From: Firmicutes bacterium UBA5388
GTDB taxonomy: Bacteria; Bacillota; UBA4882; UBA10575
Assembly: GCA_002409975.1 (NCBI GenBank)
Contig: DHOO01000021.1
Location: 1 to 16,255 of the forward strand
Direction of reading: 5' to 3'
Length of the DNA: 16,255 bases
Below the pieces are notes generated by a model. The model saw nothing but the letters and a program-made list of their open reading frames with translations. It was not told where the DNA came from and did not search any database. Every line of letters begins with the position of its first letter. Position 1 is the first letter of the stretch. Position numbers and translations under genes: made by a program. Of this stretch, positions 1-6,076 are shown piece by piece.

Positions 1-93
1 TCAAAGGACAACGCAAAAAGCCCATAGATGAGATCGTTGAATATGAGGACAACGAAAATAGCTCGAGTAGACTGACGACAGGAGGAGGCAATA
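1..93 (+). other. Tail of an unidentified upstream gene and tsaD leader
   Basis: The stretch before tsaD cannot be assigned. The three forward frames close at TAG 25-27, TGA 29-31 and TGA 126-128. The last frame stays open from the window edge, would encode a hydrophilic, charged tail, and would overlap the tsaD start by about 35 bases, so an upstream gene might end in any of the three. A strong GGAGGAGG-type ribosome binding site lies just before the tsaD ATG. In many Firmicutes tsaE, tsaB or rimI precede tsaD, but nothing here is long enough to show that. Confidence 0.25.
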
Positions 94-1101
94 ATGCTAA
101 CCTTAGGGGTGGAAACCTCTTGCGATGAAACTGCGGTCGCAATCGTAGAAGATGGGGAAAAGATTCGGAGTAATATCATTCTATCGCAGATTGAAAAACA
201 TAGTAAGTTCGGAGGTGTAGTTCCTGAGCTGGCAGCCCGTTGTCATCTAGAGGCGATTGTGCAGATTACGGAGAAGGCTTTCAAGGAGGCGGGAGTTGGC
301 CATCATGAGGTTAATCTAGTAGCGGCTACTTACGGTCCAGGTTTGATTGGAGGTTTGTTGGTTGGACTTTCAATGGCTAAGGCATTAAGTCTGGCCTGGA
401 AGATACCGTTTATCGGCGTTAATCATATAGAGGGTCATATTTATGCTAATTTCCTTGTTCATCAGGGCTTGACCCCACCCTTGGTATGCTTGACGGTTTC
501 AGGTGGACATACGGAGTTGATATTTATGCCTGAACATGGCAGGTATGAGCTTTTAGGTCGTACTAGGGACGATGCGGCAGGTGAGGCCTTTGATAAAGTC
601 GCCCGTGTTCTTGGCTTAGGTTATCCAGGGGGACCGCTGATTGATCAGATGGCGCACAAGGGGAAAGCCAGGATTGTTCTAGTACAACACGATGCCTTGG
701 CTGGCGCCTATGATTTTAGTTTTAGTGGGTTAAAAACAGCCGTTGTGAACCTCGTTCATCGTTTAAAGCAGAAGGAGGAGGAGATACCAGTTGCTGACTT
801 AGCGGCTAGTTTTCAAGGACAAGTTGTCTCTACCTTACTTGACAGGGCCTTTCGGGCAGTAGAGGAGAAAAAGGTAAAAAAATTAGTCTTATCTGGTGGA
901 GTGGCGGCCAACTCAGAGTTACGGGAGAGGTTTTCTCGAGAAGCTGCTAAGCGGGGAGTAGAGTTGTTTTATCCTCCTCTTTCCCTCTGTACAGATAATG
1001 CGGCGATGATTGCGGCCTGTGGGCACTTTCGTTTTCAGAGGCAAGGCCCTTCCCCTTTAGAGTTGGCGGTTGCTCCTCGTTTAAAACTCAGTTGTGATTA
1101 A
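94..1101 (+). CDS. tsaD: tRNA N6-adenosine threonylcarbamoyltransferase TsaD
   Basis: TsaD transfers the threonylcarbamoyl group from threonylcarbamoyl-AMP to A37 of ANN-decoding tRNAs, forming t6A. It works in the cytoplasm with TsaB and TsaE, neither of which is in this window. The 335 residues match the usual family length. The ASKHA-fold start reads GVETSCDETAVAIV (residues 5-18). The metal-site motif HIEGH has His111 and His115, and the third expected metal ligand is Asp301 in CTDNAAMIA. SGGHTEL (137-143) and LSGGVAANSELR (267-278) are the nucleotide-binding signatures. All key residues are present. The ATG follows a strong GGAGGAGG-type site. No promoter is visible, so the gene may be co-transcribed with whatever lies upstream. 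It is followed by a 310-bp non-coding gap. Confidence 0.97.
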   Translation: MLTLGVETSCDETAVAIVEDGEKIRSNIILSQIEKHSKFGGVVPELAARCHLEAIVQITEKAFKEAGVGHHEVNLVAATYGPGLIGGLLVGLSMAKALSLAWKIPFIGVNHIEGHIYANFLVHQGLTPPLVCLTVSGGHTELIFMPEHGRYELLGRTRDDAAGEAFDKVARVLGLGYPGGPLIDQMAHKGKARIVLVQHDALAGAYDFSFSGLKTAVVNLVHRLKQKEEEIPVADLAASFQGQVVSTLLDRAFRAVEEKKVKKLVLSGGVAANSELRERFSREAAKRGVELFYPPLSLCTDNAAMIAACGHFRFQRQGPSPLELAVAPRLKLSCD

Positions 1102-1131
1102 TGGAACCAGTAGAAAAATATTATTTTCACT

Positions 1132-1289
1132 TGTGGATAATTGTGGATTATTTCTTAAACCCCTCATTAAATAGGGTGATTTGTATACAGCTTTTTTGTA
1201 GACTTCTCTGTGGATATTGTGGATTAGACCGTAAAAGATCACGAAACTCTTTATTTTTCTGTGGATAACTCTGTGGATATTGTGGAGAA
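1132..1289 (-). promoter_or_regulatory. Cluster of seven DnaA-box-like 9-mers
   Basis: The only long gene-free stretch (1102-1411) is dominated by repeats of TGTGGATAA, the complement of the consensus DnaA box TTATCCACA. Exact copies lie at 1132-1140 and 1260-1268. One- or two-mismatch copies lie at 1142-1150 (TGTGGATTA), 1209-1217 (TGTGGATAT), 1218-1226 (TGTGGATTA), 1272-1280 (TGTGGATAT) and 1281-1289 (TGTGGAGAA). All seven have the same orientation. Two pairs abut exactly (1209/1218 and 1272/1281) and others are spaced 10-12 bp apart, a phasing suited to cooperative DnaA binding. The role could be control of nrdG, titration of DnaA, or part of an origin. DnaA binding is inferred from the motif only. 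Confidence 0.7.
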
Positions 1290-1337
1290 CATTACAGTGG
1301 AGCAATGTTTTGGGTAAGTAATAATAGCGATAAACAT

Positions 1338-1403
1338 GTGTTAAGCTGGGCATCAAGGTAAACCAACGTTTTTGATGTTATGTTAAGCGCTCAGTAAGGA
1401 GGG
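1338..1403 (+). promoter_or_regulatory. nrdG proximal leader: small repeats and ribosome binding site
   Basis: Between the DnaA-box cluster and nrdG lie an 8-bp direct repeat TGTTAAGC (1339-1346 and 1381-1388) and a 6-bp inverted repeat CATCAA/TTGATG (1351-1356 and 1372-1377). The ribosome binding site AAGGAGGG is at 1396-1403, eight bases before the ATG. I found no convincing -35/-10 pair and no pair of NrdR-type palindromes. The repeats are short enough to be chance. Confidence 0.35.
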
Positions 1404-1411
1404 ATTTTAAA

Positions 1412-1963
1412 ATGGCGGCTTTAGAACCTAAAATCCAGATTGCCGGGGTACTTCAGGAGAGTGTAGTGGATGGTCCTGGTTTAAGGGCGGTAGTCTTCTT
1501 CCAAGGATGCGCTCACCACTGCCGGGGCTGTCATAACCCGGAAACCTGGGACCCGAAAGGTGGGACCCCGCTGTCAGTTAGCGAGGTCTGGGACTTGTTA
1601 CGTTATAATCCATTGATTTCCGGGGTTACTCTTAGTGGCGGGGAACCTTTGGACCAGCCGCAAGGTGCTCTGGCGCTGGCGAAAAAGGTGAGAGCAGTCG
1701 GGGGAAATGTCATGATTTATACCGGCTATACTTGGGAGGAGATTAATGCTAGTCAAGTGGGAGAAATTAGCGAGTTATTAGCATTAACCACGCTGTTAGT
1801 AGATGGTCCCTTTATGCTTGCGCGAAAAAATGAGAAACTATTATTCCGAGGCTCTGAGAATCAACGCCTCATTGATGTTCAAGCTTCTCTCGGCAAGAAG
1901 ACTCCGGTTTTATGGAAAAAAAGCGGAGGTTGGATGGATGGCCTGGCAATTACAGGTGATTAA
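1412..1963 (+). CDS. nrdG: Anaerobic ribonucleotide reductase activating protein NrdG (radical SAM)
   Basis: NrdG uses a [4Fe-4S] cluster and S-adenosylmethionine to install the glycyl radical on NrdD, the class III ribonucleotide reductase that makes deoxynucleotides without oxygen. The cluster motif CAHHCRGC (Cys33, Cys37, Cys40) has the CxxxCxxC spacing. It is followed by HNPETW, typical of NrdG, and by the SAM-contacting SGGEP (75-79). The DGPGLRAVVFFQGC segment is also characteristic. At 183 residues it is slightly longer than common NrdG proteins. The start has AAGGAGGG eight bases upstream. The partner nrdD, often adjacent, is not in this window. The gene's last 26 bases overlap pgeF, suggesting translational coupling. 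The upstream DnaA-box cluster could control it. Confidence 0.93.
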   Translation: MAALEPKIQIAGVLQESVVDGPGLRAVVFFQGCAHHCRGCHNPETWDPKGGTPLSVSEVWDLLRYNPLISGVTLSGGEPLDQPQGALALAKKVRAVGGNVMIYTGYTWEEINASQVGEISELLALTTLLVDGPFMLARKNEKLLFRGSENQRLIDVQASLGKKTPVLWKKSGGWMDGLAITGD

Positions 1964-2714
1964 TGGGATGAGATATTATCATTCTCAATTATTAGCTGGT
2001 CTTCCTTGGTTGGTTCATGGGTTTTCTACCCGGTGGGAGCAGAGGGGCGAGGTTTGGATAGATTTTAACCTTGGCTATGGTCTGGGAGAATCAGCAGAGG
2101 TTACGGAGCATCGCCGGCGGTTTTTTGCGCTTTTTCAATTAACCGCAGGGCAAGTTCATACTGTTAAACAAGTTCATGGTGATGAAATTATTACCGTTGA
2201 TAACATTAATGCCAACGGTGAATTATTGGAAGCCGACGGTCTGATGACGAATCTTTCAGGGGTGGGACTGGCGACAGTACATGCGGATTGTGTTCCGGCG
2301 CTCGTTGTTGATCCGGTTCATCGGGCGATCGCAGCGGTGCACGCTGGGTGGAAAGGAACCTTGGCAGGGATTGTTCAGAAGACCGTTCGACAGATGGGTA
2401 AAAGGTATGGGAGTGAGCCGGTGGATTGTTGGGCAGCGATTGGGCCAGCGATTGGCGACTGTTGTTACCGGGTGAGTCGCGAGCGGTTTCGCTTGTTCCA
2501 AACAACTTGGCCTGAAGTGGAACTGTTAACTTCTGGTGAAGGTTATTCCTTAAATCTGGAGAAGATTAATTACCATCACTTAGTGAATTCAGGTTTACGT
2601 ACGGAGAATATTGATTGCGCTAACCTTTGCACTTCTTGTCAGGTAGAAAGTTTTTATTCTTATCGGCGGGAACAAGAAACCGGACGAATGCTCTCCTTAG
2701 TGGCGTTGAAATAA
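1938..2714 (+). CDS. pgeF: Peptidoglycan editing factor PgeF / YlmD (laccase-domain, CNF1-YfiH family)
   Basis: This is a member of the YfiH/YlmD (DUF152) family. Relatives are purine nucleoside hydrolases/deaminases, and in E. coli PgeF prevents misincorporation of L-serine into peptidoglycan precursors. It is probably cytoplasmic. The zinc-site residues are visible: His80 in QVHGDEI, Cys118 in HADCVP and His135 in VHAGWKG. LVHGFSTR (25-32) is the usual N-terminal motif. The C-terminal LCTSC and FYSYRRE...GR are also typical. I chose ATG 1938 because GGAGG (1925-1929) lies eight bases before it and the family motif then falls at the expected distance. The reading frame stays open upstream to 1803, inside nrdG, but that extension is not family-like. 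Length from this start is 258 residues. In B. subtilis ylmD opens the ylm cluster, as here. Confidence 0.93.
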   Translation: MAWQLQVINGMRYYHSQLLAGLPWLVHGFSTRWEQRGEVWIDFNLGYGLGESAEVTEHRRRFFALFQLTAGQVHTVKQVHGDEIITVDNINANGELLEADGLMTNLSGVGLATVHADCVPALVVDPVHRAIAAVHAGWKGTLAGIVQKTVRQMGKRYGSEPVDCWAAIGPAIGDCCYRVSRERFRLFQTTWPEVELLTSGEGYSLNLEKINYHHLVNSGLRTENIDCANLCTSCQVESFYSYRREQETGRMLSLVALK

Positions 2715-2734
2715 AAAGAAAATAGTAAGGTTAA

Positions 2735-2794
2735 GGCAGGAAAAAGACAGACTATTAGCGAATTTATATAATTTTGGGGGGTATTTTTCCTGCC
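2735..2794. repeat. 11-bp perfect inverted repeat around a promoter
   Basis: GGCAGGAAAAA (2735-2745) and TTTTTCCTGCC (2784-2794) are perfect complements separated by 38 bases. The spacer contains the promoter for the HlyD-like gene. A third copy of the core, inside the direct repeat TAAGGCAGG (2732-2740 and 2817-2825), overlaps that gene's ribosome binding site. The middle CCTGCC can therefore pair with either neighbour but not both. Confidence 0.6.
2744..2772 (+). promoter_or_regulatory. Candidate sigma-A promoter for the HlyD-like/ylmE/sepF cluster
   Basis: The -35 element is AAGACA (2744-2749, four of six consensus matches). After a 17-bp spacer comes a perfect -10 TATAAT (2767-2772). Transcription would start near 2779, inside the right half of the inverted repeat, about 55 bases before the TTG start. 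The site lies in the 120-bp gap after pgeF and could drive the whole downstream co-oriented cluster. It is inferred from sequence only. Confidence 0.55.
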
Positions 2795-2834
2795 GGAGAG
2801 ATCGGCGAAATGGAGATAAGGCAGGGGGGTTGTT

Positions 2835-3971
2835 TTGAAACGGTATGTATTAAGACCTGATTCCTTTCTTGCTCGACTAATCAGGCAGTTGCATTATTTT
2901 CGGTTTCTGCTCTTACCATCTTTCTTGCTTCTGCTTTTTCTTTTTCTAACCCAGCTTATCTTTTTGATAATCGGATACTTCTTTCCCCAGATACGTGTAG
3001 TAGATTGGGGTACGGTTGAGCATGGTCAATGGGTGAAAGTTTTAGCTGTTCGGCAGGAGACAGTGTTAAGAGCGCCGTTTAATGGAGAACTTAACTTACT
3101 GGTTGAAGAGGGGACTCGTGTTCGAGCTGGTGAACCTTTGGCTGAAGTAATTAACGCCGATTATTCGCGCAGCGTAAAAAAAGATGGTCGCCTTGCCCTC
3201 CGGACAATTGCTTGGCGTCTTTACAGTATCGATCAAGAAGTTCTACAGCTGGAAAAAGATCTACAATATCTGCAAAATCAAACCTACGACCTTGAAGGCC
3301 AGAAAGAGCAGTTACGGAATATCATGGCAACTAAGTCTGAATTGCTCCGCACCCGTGAAAATCTGATCCGAACCGGGAATTCATTTTTATCCGATTGGAC
3401 AGAAAATTATCAATTAGTGTTATCTGAAACACCGGGTATCTTTAGTACGAAACTTGATGGGGGAGAGGAACTTGATATTCTAGAGACGAATAAAACCAAT
3501 GATCTCTTTTCTCAAGTATTTAAAGCTAATGAACATTTTACGGAGAAGATTAAAGCGGGAAAACCTTGGGCTAAGATTATTGGAGGATATACTCAGACTC
3601 TGGCTTGTAAATTACCGGCTGGGGTTAATCTGGACCCGCCTGAGGAGGCTATTTTGCATGTTGGTGGAGAGAGGTTTCCTTTATCATTTGTCGCTACTGA
3701 TTACACAAACAAACATTGGTTCTTCACAGAAAACTCCCTCGATCCCCAACTCTTAAATAAAAGAACATTTTCCGCCTATCTTATTTATCGGCGTTCTACA
3801 GGTTTTCGGGTACCTTCTGCGGCCTTAAATTATCAAGAACAAACTGGTTGGACGGTAATCACTTCTGTCAAGGGGGATAAGTATCCCATCAGCGTGGAGG
3901 TGATTGATAAAAATGACCAATGGGCGATTGTCAAAGGACTTCCCATTGGCACCGCGGTCTTTTATCGTTAA
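2835..3971 (+). CDS. Membrane-anchored HlyD/RND-adaptor-like protein of the ylm division cluster
   Basis: This 378-residue protein resembles membrane fusion (HlyD-type) adaptors. A basic N-terminus (1-23) precedes one long hydrophobic segment (about 24-50), giving an anchor with the rest probably outside. Residues 76-105 (APFNGELNLLVEEGTRVRAGEPLAEV) look like a lipoyl/biotinyl-like half motif. Residues about 132-178 are rich in heptad-like E/K/L/Q and could form a coiled-coil hairpin. The C-terminal part has an adaptor-like TGFRVPSAAL (322-331) and ends in GLPIGTAVFYR. No ABC transporter or outer-membrane partner lies nearby. I recall similar proteins before ylmE in other clostridial ylm clusters, so a role in division or wall growth is possible but is inference. 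The start is TTG 2835, since no ATG fits the frame, with AGGGGGG five bases before it. Confidence 0.75.
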   Translation: MKRYVLRPDSFLARLIRQLHYFRFLLLPSFLLLLFLFLTQLIFLIIGYFFPQIRVVDWGTVEHGQWVKVLAVRQETVLRAPFNGELNLLVEEGTRVRAGEPLAEVINADYSRSVKKDGRLALRTIAWRLYSIDQEVLQLEKDLQYLQNQTYDLEGQKEQLRNIMATKSELLRTRENLIRTGNSFLSDWTENYQLVLSETPGIFSTKLDGGEELDILETNKTNDLFSQVFKANEHFTEKIKAGKPWAKIIGGYTQTLACKLPAGVNLDPPEEAILHVGGERFPLSFVATDYTNKHWFFTENSLDPQLLNKRTFSAYLIYRRSTGFRVPSAALNYQEQTGWTVITSVKGDKYPISVEVIDKNDQWAIVKGLPIGTAVFYR

Positions 3972-4023
3972 TTCCGTCCCCTTTAACATTAAAACTTATT
4001 CATTTAGATGGGGGGCAACTACT

Positions 4024-4719
4024 TTGAACATGGAAAAAAACTTAGAATCTGTTAGAGAGAGAATAAGTAAAGCGCTGGCGGTGGCGGGTCGTAAAGCTGA
4101 AGACCTGACTATGCTAGCGGTTACTAAGTATATTAACGCCGGGGAGATTAAGAAACTCGTTCACCTAGGAATTAGGGATTTTGGTGAAAATCGAATCCAA
4201 GATGCTTTGAATAAACAGGAAGAACTATCTACTTTGACATTGACATCTAATCTTAACTGGCACTATATTGGAAGTTTGCAGACTAATAAGGCGCGGCAGG
4301 CAGTAGCGAATTTTGATCTGATTCACTCTCTTGATCGTTTCAACTTAGCAACAGAGTTAAACAGACAGGGAGTAATGCAGGGGAAAAAGGTTCCTGTTCT
4401 TATCCAGGTTAATATCTCCGGAGAGGTGACCAAGCATGGACTGGCGCCTGATGAGGTTATTGATTTTTATCAAAAAATAATGAGGATGCCTGGGCTTACC
4501 CTATCGGGATTAATGACAATGGCTCCTTATATGAGTGATCCTCAAGGAACAAGACCAGTTTTCCAGAAACTTCGAATCTTATTTGAACGTATTAAGCAAG
4601 AATTCAATCCTGGACCTCAGTGGCGAGAATTATCCATGGGGATGAGTAATGATTTTGAGGTTGCCATTGAAGAAGGAGCAACAATAGTAAGGATTGGTAG
4701 CGCGATTTTCGGTTCCTAG
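4024..4719 (+). CDS. ylmE: YggS/YlmE family pyridoxal-phosphate-binding protein
   Basis: This is a single-domain PLP-binding TIM barrel (COG0325) involved in vitamin B6 and amino-acid homeostasis. The family has no firmly established enzymatic activity. PLP-binding Lys35 lies in LAVTKY. Other family signatures are FGENRIQDA, WHYIGSLQTNKAR, IQVNISGEVTKHG, LSGLMTMAP and the phosphate-binding LSMGMSNDFEVAIEEGAT, then RIGSAIFG at the end. TTG 4024 is chosen because a GGGGGG stretch (4010-4015) lies eight bases before it and the protein then starts like relatives (about 231 residues). ATG 4030, two codons later, is the alternative. The frame is open upstream to 3904, but that part overlaps the HlyD-like gene and is not family-like. 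It precedes sepF by 14 bases. Confidence 0.93.
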   Translation: MNMEKNLESVRERISKALAVAGRKAEDLTMLAVTKYINAGEIKKLVHLGIRDFGENRIQDALNKQEELSTLTLTSNLNWHYIGSLQTNKARQAVANFDLIHSLDRFNLATELNRQGVMQGKKVPVLIQVNISGEVTKHGLAPDEVIDFYQKIMRMPGLTLSGLMTMAPYMSDPQGTRPVFQKLRILFERIKQEFNPGPQWRELSMGMSNDFEVAIEEGATIVRIGSAIFGS

Positions 4720-4733
4720 AGGGAGGGATAAAA

Positions 4734-5219
4734 ATGAAAAATTGGGAAAATGTCAACTTGGAGCAGAAAGAGACGAAGAAAAGTTTTTTGGAACGAATGA
4801 TGAACCTATTGGGTTTTGAAACACAAATAGAGATTGAAGAGGTTTATGAAGAAGAACCTAAGGGCTCAATGGTAAATCCTAAAACCGGAAGGGAACGGGC
4901 CAAGGTGGTGAGTCTCTCTAGTCAGAATAAAGTTACGCGTTTGGTTGTTTATGAGCCTAAGAGCTTCGATGATGTCCAATCGATTGTTAACCAATTAAAG
5001 AATAAGCGACCGGTAATTTTAAATCTAGAAGAGACGGACAAAGGGATCGCCCGGCGAATTACGGATTTTGTAGGAGGCGCAGTTTATGCCTTAGAGGGTT
5101 CAGTCCAAAAAGTTAGTTCTTCGATTATGTTATTTACCCCTCTGAATGTTGAGGTCTCCTTTCCTCTGCGGACAGAGACGAGAAATGAACAATTTTTTAC
5201 TACTGACAAGTTTGATTAA
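4734..5219 (+). CDS. sepF: Cell division protein SepF
   Basis: SepF is a membrane-tethered FtsZ-binding protein that assembles into rings or arcs and aligns FtsZ filaments at the septum. The DUF552 core runs from about residue 68 to 142 and includes VILNLEETDKGIARRITDFVGG and then ALEGSVQKVSSSIMLFTP, typical of the family. An amphipathic segment KSFLERMMNLLGFE (16-29) matches the family's membrane-binding helix but is preceded by 15 extra polar residues, whereas this helix usually begins at residue 1. An acidic linker (32-42) follows. The ATG has a strong GAGGGAGGG site, and no internal start has one. Total length is 161 residues. It lies between ylmE and proC, as in many Firmicutes. Confidence 0.95.
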   Translation: MKNWENVNLEQKETKKSFLERMMNLLGFETQIEIEEVYEEEPKGSMVNPKTGRERAKVVSLSSQNKVTRLVVYEPKSFDDVQSIVNQLKNKRPVILNLEETDKGIARRITDFVGGAVYALEGSVQKVSSSIMLFTPLNVEVSFPLRTETRNEQFFTTDKFD

Positions 5220-5234
5220 GAGGAGGGGGAAGAC

Positions 5235-6038
5235 TTGGGGATTCTTGGTTTGATCGGTGGGGGCCTAATGGCTACTGCCATCATCAAAGGTTTATTGAAG
5301 CAAGGCTACCCTGCTAAAGGATTACTGGTTTCGGATCCGGATCTCTCCCGGCGCGAGTTCCTTGAAGCGCTTGGTGTTTCTACTTTCCAGGATAATCAGG
5401 AGATGCTCGCTACGTTAGAAAAAAAAGAGGCGGAAGGTATTATTCTGGCGATTAAACCCCAGGTAGTAAAGGAAGCGCTTACGGGTTTAGACTTCCCTAA
5501 TCTACCGCTGCTCTCCATCGTGGCAGGGTATTCTGTTTCCGCTTTAGAATCTTTACTTCCTGCTGGGACCAGAGTGTTAAGAGCAATGCCCAATACCCCA
5601 GCTTTAATTGGAGAGGGAATTACTGCTGTAACTGCGGGTACGAGGAGTAATGAACAAGAGCTGACCTGGGCCGAAAAAATTCTTAGTAGTTTGGGTAAAG
5701 TAGTAGTCGTGCCGGAAGGTTTGATGAATGCGGTTACCGGTCTATCAGGAAGTGGACCGGGATTTGTTTATTTTTTTATTGAGGCCTTAATCGATGGCGG
5801 GGTTCTGGCTGGTCTTCCCCGTCCATTAGCTAGGGAGCTTGCTCTTCAAACCGTGGTAGGAAGCGCTCGGATGGTCGCTGAATTACAAGAGCACCCTGCT
5901 CAGCTCAAGGATATGGTGACCTCCCCGGGAGGCACGACCATTACCGGATTAGTCGAATTAGAGGCAGCGGGGGTTTATGGCGTATTAATGAAGGCTGTTC
6001 TGTCCGCGGCTGATAAATCTGAGAAATTAGGAGAATGA
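5235..6038 (+). CDS. proC: Pyrroline-5-carboxylate reductase
   Basis: ProC reduces 1-pyrroline-5-carboxylate to L-proline with NAD(P)H, the last step of proline synthesis, in the cytoplasm. The N-terminal Rossmann loop is GLIGGGLMATAI (5-16). The middle motif RAMPNTPALIGEG (116-128) and the C-terminal LSGSGPGFVYFF (170-181) and SPGGTTITGL (230-239) are the classic P5CR signatures. Its 267 residues are normal for the family. The start is TTG 5235, preceded by GAGGAGGGGG, and the Rossmann motif begins at once, so no later start is plausible. It follows sepF by 15 bases. The sepF-proC link is common in this neighbourhood, although proline synthesis has no clear tie to division. Confidence 0.96.
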   Translation: MGILGLIGGGLMATAIIKGLLKQGYPAKGLLVSDPDLSRREFLEALGVSTFQDNQEMLATLEKKEAEGIILAIKPQVVKEALTGLDFPNLPLLSIVAGYSVSALESLLPAGTRVLRAMPNTPALIGEGITAVTAGTRSNEQELTWAEKILSSLGKVVVVPEGLMNAVTGLSGSGPGFVYFFIEALIDGGVLAGLPRPLARELALQTVVGSARMVAELQEHPAQLKDMVTSPGGTTITGLVELEAAGVYGVLMKAVLSAADKSEKLGE

Positions 6039-6076
6039 GAATTTATTAAATTATGTAATTCCTTAAAGGTAGGGTC

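Noticed and set aside
1132..1289. Possible CRISPR-like or tandem repeat array
   Set aside because: The repeat unit is only 9 bp, spacing is irregular and the unit matches the DnaA box, so it is not a CRISPR array.
1081..1356. A 91-codon reading frame on the minus strand between tsaD and nrdG, with repeated IHNIHR-like peptides
   Set aside because: The repeats come from translating the DnaA boxes. The frame has no recognisable domain or convincing ribosome binding site and overlaps the end of tsaD.
1102..1411. NrdR-type double palindrome before nrdG
   Set aside because: I looked for two spaced ACACWATATATWGTGT-like boxes and found none.
1803..1937. N-terminal extension of pgeF into nrdG
   Set aside because: The extension would be an out-of-frame reading of conserved nrdG sequence. 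A good ribosome binding site supports ATG 1938.
4010..4015. Sigma-A promoter for ylmE from TTAACA 3983-3988
   Set aside because: The -35 is good but no acceptable -10 lies at the right distance. Read-through from the HlyD-like gene is simpler.
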